From Methylovorus mays (GTDB lineage Bacteria; Pseudomonadota; Gammaproteobacteria; Burkholderiales; Methylophilaceae), in assembly GCF_020531915.1 (NCBI RefSeq), contig NZ_JAJAVG010000008.1, positions 779,252-843,251 on the forward strand: a stretch of 64,000 nt of DNA, read 5' to 3'. Within the stretch, counting starts at the first letter, position 1. The number at the start of each line of letters is the position of its first letter. Below, piece after piece: positions 1 to 9,298 of the stretch. The notes below the pieces were generated by a model. The model was given only the letters and a program-made list of their open reading frames with translations. It made no database searches and had not been told where the DNA came from. The position numbers and the translations under genes were made by a program.

Positions 1-737
1 TGCAAAAGTCGGGCATTCCTGAAGCGCGCGGCTATGGTGGCTTTCCGGTCAGTGGCTTGTGGCTGGTGTGCAACAAGCCGGAAATCATCCGTCAGCATCA
101 GGCCAAGGTTTATGGCAAGGCCCCGCTGGGCGCTCCGCCCATGTCGGTGCCGCATCTGGACACTCGCTATATTGATGGCAAGCCCGCCTTGCTGTTTGGC
201 CCTTATGCCGGGTTTACTACCAAGTTTCTCAAACAAGGCTCATGGCTTAACCTGCCTGCCTCCGTGAAGCCACGCAATCTCAAATCCATGTTGGGTGCTG
301 GTCGGCACAATCTTGATCTGACGCGCTATCTGATCGGCGAGGTTTTTCAGTCGCACAGCAAGCGCGTAGAGGCTTTGCGCCAATTTTATCCGCAAGCCCG
401 TGATGAGGACTGGACACTTGCCAAGGCAGGGCAACGGGTGCAGATTATCAAGCGCTGCGATGATAAAGGCGGCAAACTTGAGTTCGGCACGGAAATTGTC
501 GCCTCAGCCGATGGTACGCTGGCAGCATTGCTGGGAGCGTCTCCCGGAGCATCCACCTCGGTACAGGCCATGCTGGATGTATTACAGCGCTGTTTCAAGG
601 CACGCTTGCAAGAGCCAGCATGGCAAGAGCAATTGAAGGCCATGGTGCCTTCCTGGGGAGAGTGTTTGATTGAAGATGCGGCACTGCTCAAGCGAGTGCG
701 TGCTCGCACATTGCATACCCTCAAGCTTAAAGCCTGA
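1..737 (+). CDS. mqo: Malate:quinone oxidoreductase, C-terminal part (5' end outside window)
   Basis: Membrane-associated FAD enzyme that oxidises malate to oxaloacetate and passes electrons to quinone, an alternative to NAD-dependent malate dehydrogenase in the TCA cycle. The open frame runs from base 3 to the TGA at 735-737 with no start in the window, so only about the last 244 residues are seen. The segment [20 protein letters not shown] and the preceding [11 protein letters not shown] are characteristic of the Mqo family. The gene converges on the glycosidase gene downstream. A 14-bp palindrome overlaps its stop codon and may terminate it. Family identity is secure; the missing N-terminus holds the FAD-binding motif. 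Confidence 0.93.
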   Translation, partial: QKSGIPEARGYGGFPVSGLWLVCNKPEIIRQHQAKVYGKAPLGAPPMSVPHLDTRYIDGKPALLFGPYAGFTTKFLKQGSWLNLPASVKPRNLKSMLGAGRHNLDLTRYLIGEVFQSHSKRVEALRQFYPQARDEDWTLAKAGQRVQIIKRCDDKGGKLEFGTEIVASADGTLAALLGASPGASTSVQAMLDVLQRCFKARLQEPAWQEQLKAMVPSWGECLIEDAALLKRVRARTLHTLKLKA

Positions 738-744
738 TCAGGCT
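731..744 (+). terminator. Possible mqo terminator
   Basis: Perfect palindrome AGCCTGATCAGGCT overlapping the mqo stop codon, followed six bases later by GTTTTGTTGTT. The stem is short and the T-run is interrupted, so this is a moderate call. Confidence 0.4.
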
Positions 745-760
745 AGGTCAGTTTTGTTGT

Positions 761-3007
761 TCAAGGCGTGACGCTAAACCGATAACGGTTGCTCCCAAGC
801 CGCTTGCCCTGGCTGTCGTGTAATTCGGCCTGTAATTCGTACTGCCCGGGGTTGGCTTGTTCCAACCGGTAGTCTTCCAGTTTTTTGCCGCTATCTGCGG
901 CCACATCCAGCATCCACTCGCGTTGATCCACCGCCTGTCCATCCCGTAACAGCTTAATGGTGTACTTCGCCTCCGGATAGGGTTGCCAAAGATCGTTGAT
1001 TGCCCATAAGCCGATGAGGATGGTTTCACCACTTGCGTATTGGTCTTTCACCCATTGCAGGCTGGGTAGCACTGGCTGAAAGGCCATACGCAAGGCGTCG
1101 TAGCCGGGCTTGGGCTGGCGCCAATAATCCACTACTCCCCAATTGATGGATGGCCAGTTTTCCACAAACATGAACTGAAAAATAGCGGATACCGGTGCAT
1201 ACCGCTGGCGTCTATAGTTTTCGGCAGCAAACTGAATCAAGCGCGATTGATAAGCCTGCGTGTTTTCCATCAGTTCCTGCACGTTGTTGCCGCGCGGCAC
1301 ATGGGCAATATTGAAGGTCTCATGCGGCTGAAAGTTATGGAATTGCCATTTTTCCCACTGCGGTTCGGTTTGCGGCCACATCTCGGCTTCGCTGAACAAA
1401 CGCTTGAGGCTGCTCATCACTGGCAGGGCCTGCGCACCAAATTCAGTAATCCAAGGGTTGGGGGCGGGGCGGGCAAACGCATGCCAATTATCAGAATACC
1501 AGCCTAGCCATTCATGCTCCTTGGTGCCGGATTCACGGCGTGCAATGCGGGTATCATCAAGGGCCCGTACATCCTGGTAAAGCGCATTATCCAGCGCGAG
1601 ATTCTGATCTGCGCGGTAGTCCGGGTACTTGCTGACCATCCATGGTGAATCCCATGGCGGCTCGTTGTGCATAGTCCAGGAGACGACAGAGGGATGGTGG
1701 TATAAAGTCCGCACCATGTCAGCAGCCTGAGCCCGCGCGGTACGATGGAAAGCCTCGTCATCGCTGTATCCCCACAGCAGCGGGAAATCCTGCATGACCA
1801 GCATTCCGTTGCGATCGCAAGCCGCATAAAACGCCGCCGATGCGATATGGGCATGCACCCTGATCGCGTTCACATGCGCGTCGCGCATCATGCGGATATC
1901 GCGCTCATAGCGCTCAGGCGTCATTTCTGCCAGCCACTGGCTGCCAATATAGTTGGTGCCGCGCATAAACATACGATGATTGTTGATATACCACTGCTGG
2001 GTCGTTTCATCGACACGGACCTCGCGCAAACCGATTATCTGTTCGCGTGTATCCAACACTCGACCATTGTTGGTGATGCGCAACTTGAATCTGTATAGAT
2101 TGGGTTTGCCATAGTCCGCAGGCCACCAAAGCTCAGGCTGGGTGAGTGCATACTGCAAAGGGAAGGTCTGGCTACCCGGCTTTAATTTGAGCGGCTGGTT
2201 AAAACGATAGCTGCGCCCTTCGAAGTTTTCGGGTACCAGTTCTGCTTCAACTTGTACTAAGGTTTCATGTGAAACATCGCTGGCAACGGCGACTTCTCCA
2301 TCGAGGCGCCAGGCATTGCCATGGCGTCGCGGCGTCAGCTTGAGGTTCTGTACCGCTAGCTGATCGCTGAAGGCAATACTGACCGGAGCCCAGATGCCGC
2401 CGGTATTCTGTTCCTGTCCGCGCACTGACCAAGCGCCGCCCGGGCGGGTGTCATGGTGGCTGAAAATCCCCTTGACTAGCCGTTTGTGCAGCGACCAGTC
2501 TTCGGGTTTTTCCAGCGGGCTATCCACCAGTACGGTAATGACATTATCGCCATCATGCAGATGTTGGGTGATATCAAATGAGAATGGCTGGAAGTAACCT
2601 TCATGGTGGCCAAGGTAATGACCATTGACCCAGATATCCGCCAGATAATCCACGCCTTCAAATTTCAGTTCGGCATGTTTGCCGCGGGTGCTGTCATCCA
2701 ATCGGAAGCGTGTGCTATACCAGGCTTGGCCTGAGATATCCTGGCCTTGCCTGAACCAGTTGTCTGGCACATTGATCGTTTTCCAGCCTTCTGCAGGCGG
2801 CGTCATGGCTGGCGTGACGGGGGTGCGGTTGATGGGCATGAATTGCCAACTGCCGGATAAATCCAGCACTTGGGGACCGGTGGATGGCGCAGCCTGCGCA
2901 AGCCTGGGAGTCATTGCCAGCCAACAAGCCGCCATCAGCATCAGAAATAAGGTGGCAGGCCCAAGCGGGCGCCCGTTGTGAATGTTCTTTATCAACGTGT
3001 ATCCCAC
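761..3007 (-). CDS. Secreted glycoside hydrolase family 2 protein
   Basis: A 748-aa GH2 glycosidase (beta-galactosidase/beta-mannosidase/beta-glucuronidase clan). A hydrophobic signal segment at about residues 18-39 ends in AQA, so it should be exported. The order is sugar-binding jelly roll (about 45-215), immunoglobulin-like domain (220-330) and TIM barrel (330-640). The acid/base glutamate is E449 in HNEP and the nucleophile is E522 in ITEFG, so it looks active. The nucleophile context resembles beta-mannosidases more than LacZ, but the substrate cannot be told from sequence. The start is GTG with a weak ribosome site; an internal ATG near residue 23 is an alternative. It stands alone with no sugar transporter beside it, which is notable in a methylotroph. 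Confidence 0.85.
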   Translation of the reverse strand: MGYTLIKNIHNGRPLGPATLFLMLMAACWLAMTPRLAQAAPSTGPQVLDLSGSWQFMPINRTPVTPAMTPPAEGWKTINVPDNWFRQGQDISGQAWYSTRFRLDDSTRGKHAELKFEGVDYLADIWVNGHYLGHHEGYFQPFSFDITQHLHDGDNVITVLVDSPLEKPEDWSLHKRLVKGIFSHHDTRPGGAWSVRGQEQNTGGIWAPVSIAFSDQLAVQNLKLTPRRHGNAWRLDGEVAVASDVSHETLVQVEAELVPENFEGRSYRFNQPLKLKPGSQTFPLQYALTQPELWWPADYGKPNLYRFKLRITNNGRVLDTREQIIGLREVRVDETTQQWYINNHRMFMRGTNYIGSQWLAEMTPERYERDIRMMRDAHVNAIRVHAHIASAAFYAACDRNGMLVMQDFPLLWGYSDDEAFHRTARAQAADMVRTLYHHPSVVSWTMHNEPPWDSPWMVSKYPDYRADQNLALDNALYQDVRALDDTRIARRESGTKEHEWLGWYSDNWHAFARPAPNPWITEFGAQALPVMSSLKRLFSEAEMWPQTEPQWEKWQFHNFQPHETFNIAHVPRGNNVQELMENTQAYQSRLIQFAAENYRRQRYAPVSAIFQFMFVENWPSINWGVVDYWRQPKPGYDALRMAFQPVLPSLQWVKDQYASGETILIGLWAINDLWQPYPEAKYTIKLLRDGQAVDQREWMLDVAADSGKKLEDYRLEQANPGQYELQAELHDSQGKRLGSNRYRFSVTP

Positions 3008-3048
3008 TTGAGCCTGTTAATGTGAATCGATAATTCAGGTAAAACGGA

Positions 3049-3064
3049 CAGGGGCTAGCCCCTG
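3049..3064 (-). terminator. Hairpin downstream of the 31-codon ORF
   Basis: Perfect inverted repeat CAGGGGC-TA-GCCCCTG. Read on the minus strand it is followed by TCCGTTTT. A second stem (3071-3078 with 3090-3097, CAGGCGCC/GGCGCCTG) lies just before it. Together they separate the small ORF from the glycosidase gene. Confidence 0.5.
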
Positions 3065-3115
3065 ATAACACAGGCGCCCCATGCGTGCAGGCGCCTGATA
3101 CTTCATGCAGCAAGC

Positions 3116-3211
3116 TTATTCTGCAATTTTTGCCGGCTCACGATGCAGGTAAGACTTTGCAACACGCTTAACGATATAACCAACCACCAAAGTCTTGATC
3201 AACAATCTCAT
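3116..3211 (-). CDS. Small basic, membrane-like peptide (31 aa), unknown
   Basis: A 31-codon ORF starting MRLLIKTLVVGYIVKRV and ending in an Ala/Lys/Glu tail. It is preceded at the right distance by a strong ribosome site, AAGGAGAG, which is why I choose this ATG over the longer upstream reading. The first 17 residues are hydrophobic with interspersed Lys/Arg, like a short membrane or amphipathic helix. Hairpins follow it. I recognise no family. It sits between the drug exporter and the glycosidase on the same strand. It could be a real small protein or a chance ORF with a good ribosome site. Confidence 0.55.
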   Translation of the reverse strand: MRLLIKTLVVGYIVKRVAKSYLHREPAKIAE

Positions 3212-3329
3212 GATGCTCTCCTTGTGATGAGTGACGAAGTCGGGAAAAACCAACATAACGTCTGAGTACATTCTTGCGAGTAAGTTGCCGCTATCTGATC
3301 CATGCAGCAACAATGAAAGTTAAGTCTAA

Positions 3330-3346
3330 AGGCCAGGGTTTGGCCT
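3330..3346 (-). terminator. Probable terminator of the drug exporter gene
   Basis: Inverted repeat AGGCCA-GGGTT-TGGCCT. On the minus strand it is followed by TTTAGACTT. It lies about 40 bases after the exporter stop codon. Confidence 0.45.
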
Positions 3347-3387
3347 GGCTATCAGCTCTGGTCTGACATGACTGTCGGACTAGTGCT

Positions 3388-4644
3388 TTATTTAATGGCT
3401 TCCCAGGCATTCAGCTTCTCGGCTTCCAGCTGCTGGCTGTGACGATAATAACGTTGACCAGCCAGCCATAAGATGAGCCCGATCAAACTGAACCCCAGCT
3501 GCCCTGCCGCCAGCCATAATACGGAGTGAGACAACACAGGCGCCAGCGCACCAGCGACTACGGCCGACAACATGGTTTGCGTAAAGGATTGGCAGGAGGC
3601 CACGGTGCCGCGGATGGCAGGAAACAGGTCCAGCACAAACAGGGTGATACCCGGAGCCGCCATCGACATTCCTATGGTATAGAAAAATAGCGGCATGACC
3701 GACCACGGCAGAGCAGGCGGGAAAACAGCATGGTAAAGCACGTTGGCTAAGCCGGCGCCCACCATGAAGATAAAGCCGATGTGAACCTGACGTTGCACGG
3801 GCAATTTCCCAGCCATGCGATTGGCAGCCAGGGCTCCCAGAAAAATACCCGACACGGCAGGAATAAACTGCCAGCCAAATTGATCTGGCCCCAGATGTAA
3901 ATGCTGGGTGAGAAACACTGGCGCTGCGGCCACATATAAAAACAGACCGGCAAAATTGAATGCCAGCGTGCCGGATTTGAGCTGAAAAAGGGGCGAACGG
4001 AAAACCTGCTTGTAGCTGGCCCATAAAAAATGCGGATTGAATGGTTGGCGCTTGGCTAGTGGCAAGGTTTCTGGCAACAACTTGTAGCAAGCCCAGAACA
4101 GGAGAACGGTATAGACAAATAAAACCAGAAAGATAGTGCGCCAATCAAACCATTTCACAATCCAGCCGCCGAGGATGGGGGCGATTGCAGGAGCAATGGA
4201 AAAGATCATGGTCACCAGGGATAAAAGACGGGCAGCAGGCACATCATCGTAGCGATCGCGAATAATGGCGCGGCCTACCACCACGCCCGCACCAGCGGAA
4301 ACTCCCTGCAAAATGCGAAACGCCCACAGGTATTCCACGCTGTGTGCGGCAGCGCAGCCAAGCGAACCAATGGCAAATACCGCAAGTGCCACCAGCACGA
4401 TATTGCGCCGCCCAAAAGCATCGGATAGTGCACCGTGCCAGAGGATCATGACAGCGAAGGAAAACATATAAGCCGTCAGTGTTTGTTGCACTTCGATCGG
4501 TGTGGCATTGATGGAGGCCTGAATGGCCGGAAAGGCGGGTAGATAGGTATCCACCGAAAAAGGCCCCAACATGGCAAGTGCAGCGAGAAGTATGGCCAGG
4601 GTGGTCGAGCTGGAAAACAGTTTGTTGCGCGGAATCAGTGGCAT
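3388..4644 (-). CDS. MFS multidrug exporter, Bcr/CflA family
   Basis: A 418-aa inner-membrane proton antiporter with about 12 hydrophobic segments. The N-terminal run LGPFSVDTYLPAFPAI and the loop motif GALSDAFGRRN after the second helix are typical of the Bcr/CflA drug-resistance subfamily (bicyclomycin, chloramphenicol and similar substrates). GAGVVVGRAIIRDRYD is the family's motif in TM4-5. The length is normal. The gene is monocistronic with its own putative terminator. The actual substrate is not predictable; export of an endogenous metabolite is equally possible. Confidence 0.88.
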   Translation of the reverse strand: MPLIPRNKLFSSSTTLAILLAALAMLGPFSVDTYLPAFPAIQASINATPIEVQQTLTAYMFSFAVMILWHGALSDAFGRRNIVLVALAVFAIGSLGCAAAHSVEYLWAFRILQGVSAGAGVVVGRAIIRDRYDDVPAARLLSLVTMIFSIAPAIAPILGGWIVKWFDWRTIFLVLFVYTVLLFWACYKLLPETLPLAKRQPFNPHFLWASYKQVFRSPLFQLKSGTLAFNFAGLFLYVAAAPVFLTQHLHLGPDQFGWQFIPAVSGIFLGALAANRMAGKLPVQRQVHIGFIFMVGAGLANVLYHAVFPPALPWSVMPLFFYTIGMSMAAPGITLFVLDLFPAIRGTVASCQSFTQTMLSAVVAGALAPVLSHSVLWLAAGQLGFSLIGLILWLAGQRYYRHSQQLEAEKLNAWEAIK

Positions 4645-4980
4645 ATATCCATGGCAGGGGCGATTGCCCGGTTAGGTTATTGTTAGCAAATTGGATGTCT
4701 GGGCAAGGCCGGGCACATGCTGGGTTGGTCAATTTATACCAGAAAAAGTTTACACCTTAACGCGTACTGAAGCCTTGAATGGAATCAGGTCAGCATGGGT
4801 GTCATCGCTGGTCATTTTACCTCGCCCAGCGCGTATTTAAATTGGACACTCGCCAGCAATTGGGATAGTTTTATAAGGGGTTATTTGCATAATAAATTCT
4901 TGCGTCATGAAGATCGCGTAATAGGGGGTTATATTCCAGCGGTTTCATGACCATGAGAATAATGGGAAGAACACATCGCC
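4645..4980. other. Intergenic region, divergent promoters expected
   Basis: 336 bases between two divergent genes. It is AT-richer than its flanks, especially 4840-4940. I see no ORF with a convincing ribosome site, no RNA gene and no strong sigma-70 pair. It presumably holds the promoters of the exporter (minus) and the GGDEF/EAL gene (plus). Confidence 0.5.
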
Positions 4981-7900
4981 ATGATGACCACATATCTTCT
5001 TGACGCCCAGAAGGCACTGGCAGAGAGCAAGCATTTGCTTGCCATGGCGGGTGAACTGGCGGCAATCAGCATGGCGATCGTTGATACAGATGGTCACTGG
5101 CTGGGCGCCAATGGCCCATGCTGCCAGCAGCTGGGCTACGATGAATCCGAATTGCTCAAGACCAGTTACTGCGAACTGGTGCACCCTGAAGACTGGCAAG
5201 CGGAAAAACTGACGTGGCGCGAGGTGTTGGCTGCCTGTTGCGCACAACCGCTGGAGCACAGGTTCAAACATCGTTCCGGCCGTCACGTCTGGCTCAGCAG
5301 CTCCTTCTCCCCCATACGTTCCCAAGACAATACCCTTCTGTTTTATCTCCTTCGCATTGAAAATATCACCGATCGCAAACTGGGCGAACAGCACTGCGTA
5401 TTGATGAACTTCGCCCTCAATCAGGTAAGTGAGGCCGCCTACCTGCTTGATGAAAATGAACACCTGACCTATGTGAATGATGCCGCCTGCCATGCCCTGG
5501 GCTATAGCCGTGAAGAGCTGTTGCAAATGGACATGGGAGAGATACATAGAGACGGCTGGGAGGAGATAACCAGCGCGGCCCGTGACAATACCTTGCCAAA
5601 CCTTGTGATCGAGGCCATGCATACATGCAAGGATGGCAGCCAGTTTCCGGTGGAAATTCATGCCAGCCTGTTTGAATATGAGGGCGTGCCCTACCGGCTG
5701 GTCATGGTGCGTGATATTACTGAACGCAAAGAAGCCGAGCAGCAATTACGCAGTCAGGAGAAGCTTTATCACACGCTGGTGGATCATTTGCCTGACCCCG
5801 TCATTCGCTACGACAGTGAAGCCAGGCGCATATTTTTGAATCCGGTGGCCGAGAACTTGTTACAACGCCCCAGTGCCGAGTTGCTGGGTAAAACCAGTCT
5901 GGAGCTAAATCCAGCCTCGCAGGCGTTGCAGGATTATGTCGCTCGGGTAAAGCAGGTGATCGCCAGCGGTCAGGAATGCGACTTTGATTTTTTCATGGAC
6001 AGACAACCTAGTGATGCTCAGGTGCACAACAAGGTGATTGCCGTGCGCATGGTGCCGGAGCATGATGCTTCAGGCCATATATCCGGTGTGCTGGCGGTGG
6101 GGCGTGACGTGAGTCTGTTGAACGAGGCCAAGCGCAAGCTGAGCATGTTATTGGAAAATATTCCGGATTTGATCGCCCGCTTTGATCTGGAGGGGCGCTA
6201 TCTGTATGCGAATCCGGTTTTTTGCGAGACATTTCACACCAGTTCCGCCGATTTGATAGGACGGCAGAGCGTGAAGTGGCCGGGGGCTGAGGGACAGGAT
6301 GCTTCCATCCTGAAGTCGATTCAGGAGGTTGCCCAACGCGAAGAAAGCACCACCGTCGCGCTGGATATCGTCATGAATGGCAAACCTAGCTATCTGGAGT
6401 GGCGCCTCATTCCGGAAAGTGATCAGCAGGGGCGCGTGATCAGCGTGCTGGCGGTGGGGCGCGACATGACGCAGCTGCGCATGCATGAGCGTCTCGAGCA
6501 GATGCGTTTGCTGATTCTGGAATCGCTTGCGCATGGTGACGCTTTCTCCAGCGTGCTGGATCTGGTCACACGCTACATGGAACAAGCAAAACCGGGCTTT
6601 TTATGCAGCATCATGCTGTTGGATAACACAGGCACACGGTTGTTTTGCACGCATGCGCCCAGCTTGCCTGCCGAGTTTGTTGCCGCGGTAGATGGGGTTG
6701 CCATCGGCATGGGCGTAGGTTCTTGCGGAACGGCTGCTGCATTGCAAGAACGTGTGCTGGTAAATGATATACGCACCCATCCTTACTGGGCACCGTATAA
6801 AGAAATCGCCTTGTCCGCCAATTTGCTCGCATGCTGGTCTGAGCCGATTTTTGATTCCGTCCATCACATGCTGGGTACCTTTGCCATTTATCGTCGGGAG
6901 GCAGGGGCGCCCAGTGCAGAAGACCTCAATTTCATTCATCAGGCCAGCCATCTGGTAGCCATCGCGATTGAGCGGCATCGCTCGGATACGCAGTTGCAGG
7001 AGCGGGAACGCGAGCTCCGCTCATTGCTGGATAACTCCCCCGATACCATCACCCGTTATGATGCCAATTGCAGGCGCCTATATGTGAATCAGCGCATGCT
7101 GGAATACTTTGATACCACCCCGGAAGTCGTCCTGCATACCACGCCAAGTGACTTTCCCGGTGGCACCGTTACCGTGGAATATGAGGCACGTATCCGCCAG
7201 GCGTTTCTGACTGGCCAGCCAGATGAGCTTGAGCTTCCGCTGAAAGCGTCGAATGGAAAGCTATTGGTTCGGCATATCAGAATGATGCCGGAGTTTAATC
7301 CAGATGGCACCGTGGCCAGTGTGCTGGCGGTGGGACGCGATATTACGGAAATTGTGGAATACAGACAGCGTATTCACGACATGGCATTTTATGATGCGCT
7401 GACCCGACTTCCCAATCGGGCCATGTTATTGGAGCAGATGCGTAACCGGATTCTGGCTGCAGCAGAAACGGAACAGGTGTTTGGCTTGATGGTGCTGGAT
7501 CTGGACCGGTTCAAGCAGATCAACGAAACCCTGGGGCATAGCACTGGCGATTTATTATTATGCGAGGCGGCGGCGCGCTTGCAAGAACATCTGCGCGAAG
7601 GTGACATGATTGCCCGCATGGGTGGCGATGAGTTTGTGCTGCTGTTGCGGCCTGGCGATACTGAGCCTGAGTTGATTGCCATCGCACAGATCTTGATCCA
7701 GGCTTTCCGTGAGCCATTTCTGGTGGCGGGCAGGGAGCTATTTGTATCAACCAGCGTGGGCATAGCCCGCTACCCAGCGGACAGCCAGGATGCCGATACC
7801 TTGCTGAAATTTGCCGATACGGCCATGTACCATGCGAAGGCGCAGGGACGTAACAACTTCCAGTTTTATGTCAGTGCGCTAACCGAGGTTTCGTCTGCCC

Positions 7901-8691
7901 GGATTGAGCTTGAAACCATGATGCGCCGTGCCATTCAGCAGCAAGAGCTGGAACTTTATTACCAGCCGCAATGGGATTTGCTGGAAAACCGAATTGTGGG
8001 AGTAGAGGCGCTTTTACGCTGGAACCAGTCCGAGCATGGCCTCATGATGCCGAATGTATTTATTCCGGTGGCCGAAGAAACCGGGCTCATTATCGAGATT
8101 GGAGAGTGGGTGCTCACAACGGCTTGCAGGCAAGCGGTGCAATGGAATAACGACAAGGACATTCCACTGAAGATAGCGGTCAATCTTTCTACCCGGCAGT
8201 TTATTCAGAACCCTCTGCTTGCCACCGTTATCCGCATCTTGCATGAAACAGGCTGCAGACCTGAATGGATCAAACTGGAAATCACCGAAAGCCTGTTGCT
8301 GGAAAGCAACCTTGATATTCTCAATACCCTGAATGCCTTTGATGCCATGGGACTGGTCATCTCGATCGATGATTTCGGTACCGGGTATTCTGCGTTGAGC
8401 TATCTCAATCGTTTCCCAGTCAAGCAAATCAAGATTGATCGCAGCTTCGTCAAAGATGTGCCCCTCGACACGCACAAGTCAGAGCTGGTGAAAGCGATGA
8501 TCTCGATCGCCCATGTGCTGAATCTTGATGTGGTAGCGGAGGGCGTGGAAACCCAGGTGCAATCCGACTATCTCAAGGCGTCAGGTTGCCGTGCCGTGCA
8601 GGGTTATTTTTATGGCAGGCCCATGCCGCTGGCTGCGCTGGAAGCGGTATTACATGAGCAGGCGCTGAACCACAAGTCTGCCGACACATAA
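4981..8691 (+). CDS. Multi-sensor c-di-GMP cyclase/phosphodiesterase (PAS x5, GAF, GGDEF, EAL)
   Basis: A 1236-aa cytoplasmic-looking signalling protein without membrane segments. Four PAS domains (about 25-135, 138-258, 260-385, 385-505) are followed by a GAF domain (about 510-670), a fifth PAS (about 672-795), GGDEF (about 800-965) and EAL (about 975-1225). The cyclase motif GGDEF is intact, with an RxxD inhibitory site (REGD) five residues before it. The phosphodiesterase side keeps EALLRW, the DDFGTGYS loop and VVAEGVET, so both halves may be active. It should set c-di-GMP levels in response to small ligands or redox state. A plausible downstream target in this window is the PilZ domain of BcsA. 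It is monocistronic. Confidence 0.93.
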   Translation: MMTTYLLDAQKALAESKHLLAMAGELAAISMAIVDTDGHWLGANGPCCQQLGYDESELLKTSYCELVHPEDWQAEKLTWREVLAACCAQPLEHRFKHRSGRHVWLSSSFSPIRSQDNTLLFYLLRIENITDRKLGEQHCVLMNFALNQVSEAAYLLDENEHLTYVNDAACHALGYSREELLQMDMGEIHRDGWEEITSAARDNTLPNLVIEAMHTCKDGSQFPVEIHASLFEYEGVPYRLVMVRDITERKEAEQQLRSQEKLYHTLVDHLPDPVIRYDSEARRIFLNPVAENLLQRPSAELLGKTSLELNPASQALQDYVARVKQVIASGQECDFDFFMDRQPSDAQVHNKVIAVRMVPEHDASGHISGVLAVGRDVSLLNEAKRKLSMLLENIPDLIARFDLEGRYLYANPVFCETFHTSSADLIGRQSVKWPGAEGQDASILKSIQEVAQREESTTVALDIVMNGKPSYLEWRLIPESDQQGRVISVLAVGRDMTQLRMHERLEQMRLLILESLAHGDAFSSVLDLVTRYMEQAKPGFLCSIMLLDNTGTRLFCTHAPSLPAEFVAAVDGVAIGMGVGSCGTAAALQERVLVNDIRTHPYWAPYKEIALSANLLACWSEPIFDSVHHMLGTFAIYRREAGAPSAEDLNFIHQASHLVAIAIERHRSDTQLQERERELRSLLDNSPDTITRYDANCRRLYVNQRMLEYFDTTPEVVLHTTPSDFPGGTVTVEYEARIRQAFLTGQPDELELPLKASNGKLLVRHIRMMPEFNPDGTVASVLAVGRDITEIVEYRQRIHDMAFYDALTRLPNRAMLLEQMRNRILAAAETEQVFGLMVLDLDRFKQINETLGHSTGDLLLCEAAARLQEHLREGDMIARMGGDEFVLLLRPGDTEPELIAIAQILIQAFREPFLVAGRELFVSTSVGIARYPADSQDADTLLKFADTAMYHAKAQGRNNFQFYVSALTEVSSARIELETMMRRAIQQQELELYYQPQWDLLENRIVGVEALLRWNQSEHGLMMPNVFIPVAEETGLIIEIGEWVLTTACRQAVQWNNDKDIPLKIAVNLSTRQFIQNPLLATVIRILHETGCRPEWIKLEITESLLLESNLDILNTLNAFDAMGLVISIDDFGTGYSALSYLNRFPVKQIKIDRSFVKDVPLDTHKSELVKAMISIAHVLNLDVVAEGVETQVQSDYLKASGCRAVQGYFYGRPMPLAALEAVLHEQALNHKSADT

Positions 8692-8721
8692 AAAAGGCCG
8701 GGTAAACCTGTTTACCCGGCC
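8690..8721 (-). terminator. Terminator of the xoxF-xoxG unit
   Basis: Perfect 12-bp inverted repeat GGCCGGGTAAAC/GTTTACCCGGCC at 8696-8721. On the minus strand it is followed by six T. It lies 55 bases after the cytochrome stop codon. It may also slow plus-strand transcription leaving the GGDEF/EAL gene. Confidence 0.85.
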
Positions 8722-8775
8722 AACGCTATGGATATGCCAAATGGAGATAAGGCATAAACTTACTACAGCAAATCG

Positions 8776-9243
8776 TTAATGCTTGACGGCGTTGCTGCGC
8801 AGAAATGCAACTACTTTCAATACTTCATCTGGCGACAGGCCTTGGGTCGGATCATCCGGTACCATGGCGCCAGCGCCTTTTGCTCCCATGCCACCAGCAG
8901 TGCCAGCCCAGATGGTTTCAAAAATACCCTGATCGTTGGCATTCTTGGCGTAGTTCCATTTGTCGTCGATCAGGTTGGGGCCGACAGCGCCTTCGCCTTT
9001 GGCGCCATGGCAGGCTGTGCAGCTATACATCTGAAAAATCTTCTTGCCGGTCTTGATGGCATCGGCATTGCCCAGATAGGCATTTTTGCCGGAACTCATG
9101 AATTCCTTGGCGGCAGGGGTATCAAACATCGCGCCGGGAATTGCCAGCGGTTTGTTGTCGATGGTGGATACCAGGCTGATGCCAGCGTTACCTGCGTAAG
9201 GCAGGGCAATAGCCAACAAGGCGATATAGCGTAATTTCATCAT
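8776..9243 (-). CDS. xoxG: Periplasmic c-type cytochrome, XoxG-like electron acceptor
   Basis: A 155-aa protein with a signal peptide (about 1-20) and one haem site, CTACH, at about residues 75-79. It lies 55 bases downstream of xoxF on the same strand, where XoxF's specific cytochrome c is usually encoded. Its role is then to take electrons from PQQ in methanol dehydrogenase and hand them to the respiratory chain. A Met in the C-terminal half (GGMG or GAMVPDD) is the likely second iron ligand. The ribosome site GAGGAGAG precedes two consecutive ATGs; either may be the start. The symbol rests on position and the haem motif, not on an alignment. Confidence 0.8.
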   Translation of the reverse strand: MMKLRYIALLAIALPYAGNAGISLVSTIDNKPLAIPGAMFDTPAAKEFMSSGKNAYLGNADAIKTGKKIFQMYSCTACHGAKGEGAVGPNLIDDKWNYAKNANDQGIFETIWAGTAGGMGAKGAGAMVPDDPTQGLSPDEVLKVVAFLRSNAVKH

Positions 9244-9258
9244 GTTGCTCTCCTCACG

Positions 9259-9284
9259 GGGAGACCCGGTTAGACGGGCCTCCC
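9259..9284 (-). promoter_or_regulatory. Intercistronic hairpin between xoxF and xoxG
   Basis: In the minus-strand RNA, GGGAGGCCCG pairs with CGGGTCTCCC (one G-U) around a 6-nt loop. There is no T-run, and the xoxG ribosome site follows at once. It may be an RNA-stability element that sets the xoxF:xoxG ratio. Confidence 0.45.
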
Positions 9285-9298
9285 ACCGTTTTTATGGT

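Noticed and set aside
4945..5745. 266-codon minus-strand ORF
   Set aside because: Antisense to the first two PAS domains of the GGDEF/EAL protein; no ribosome site or family match.
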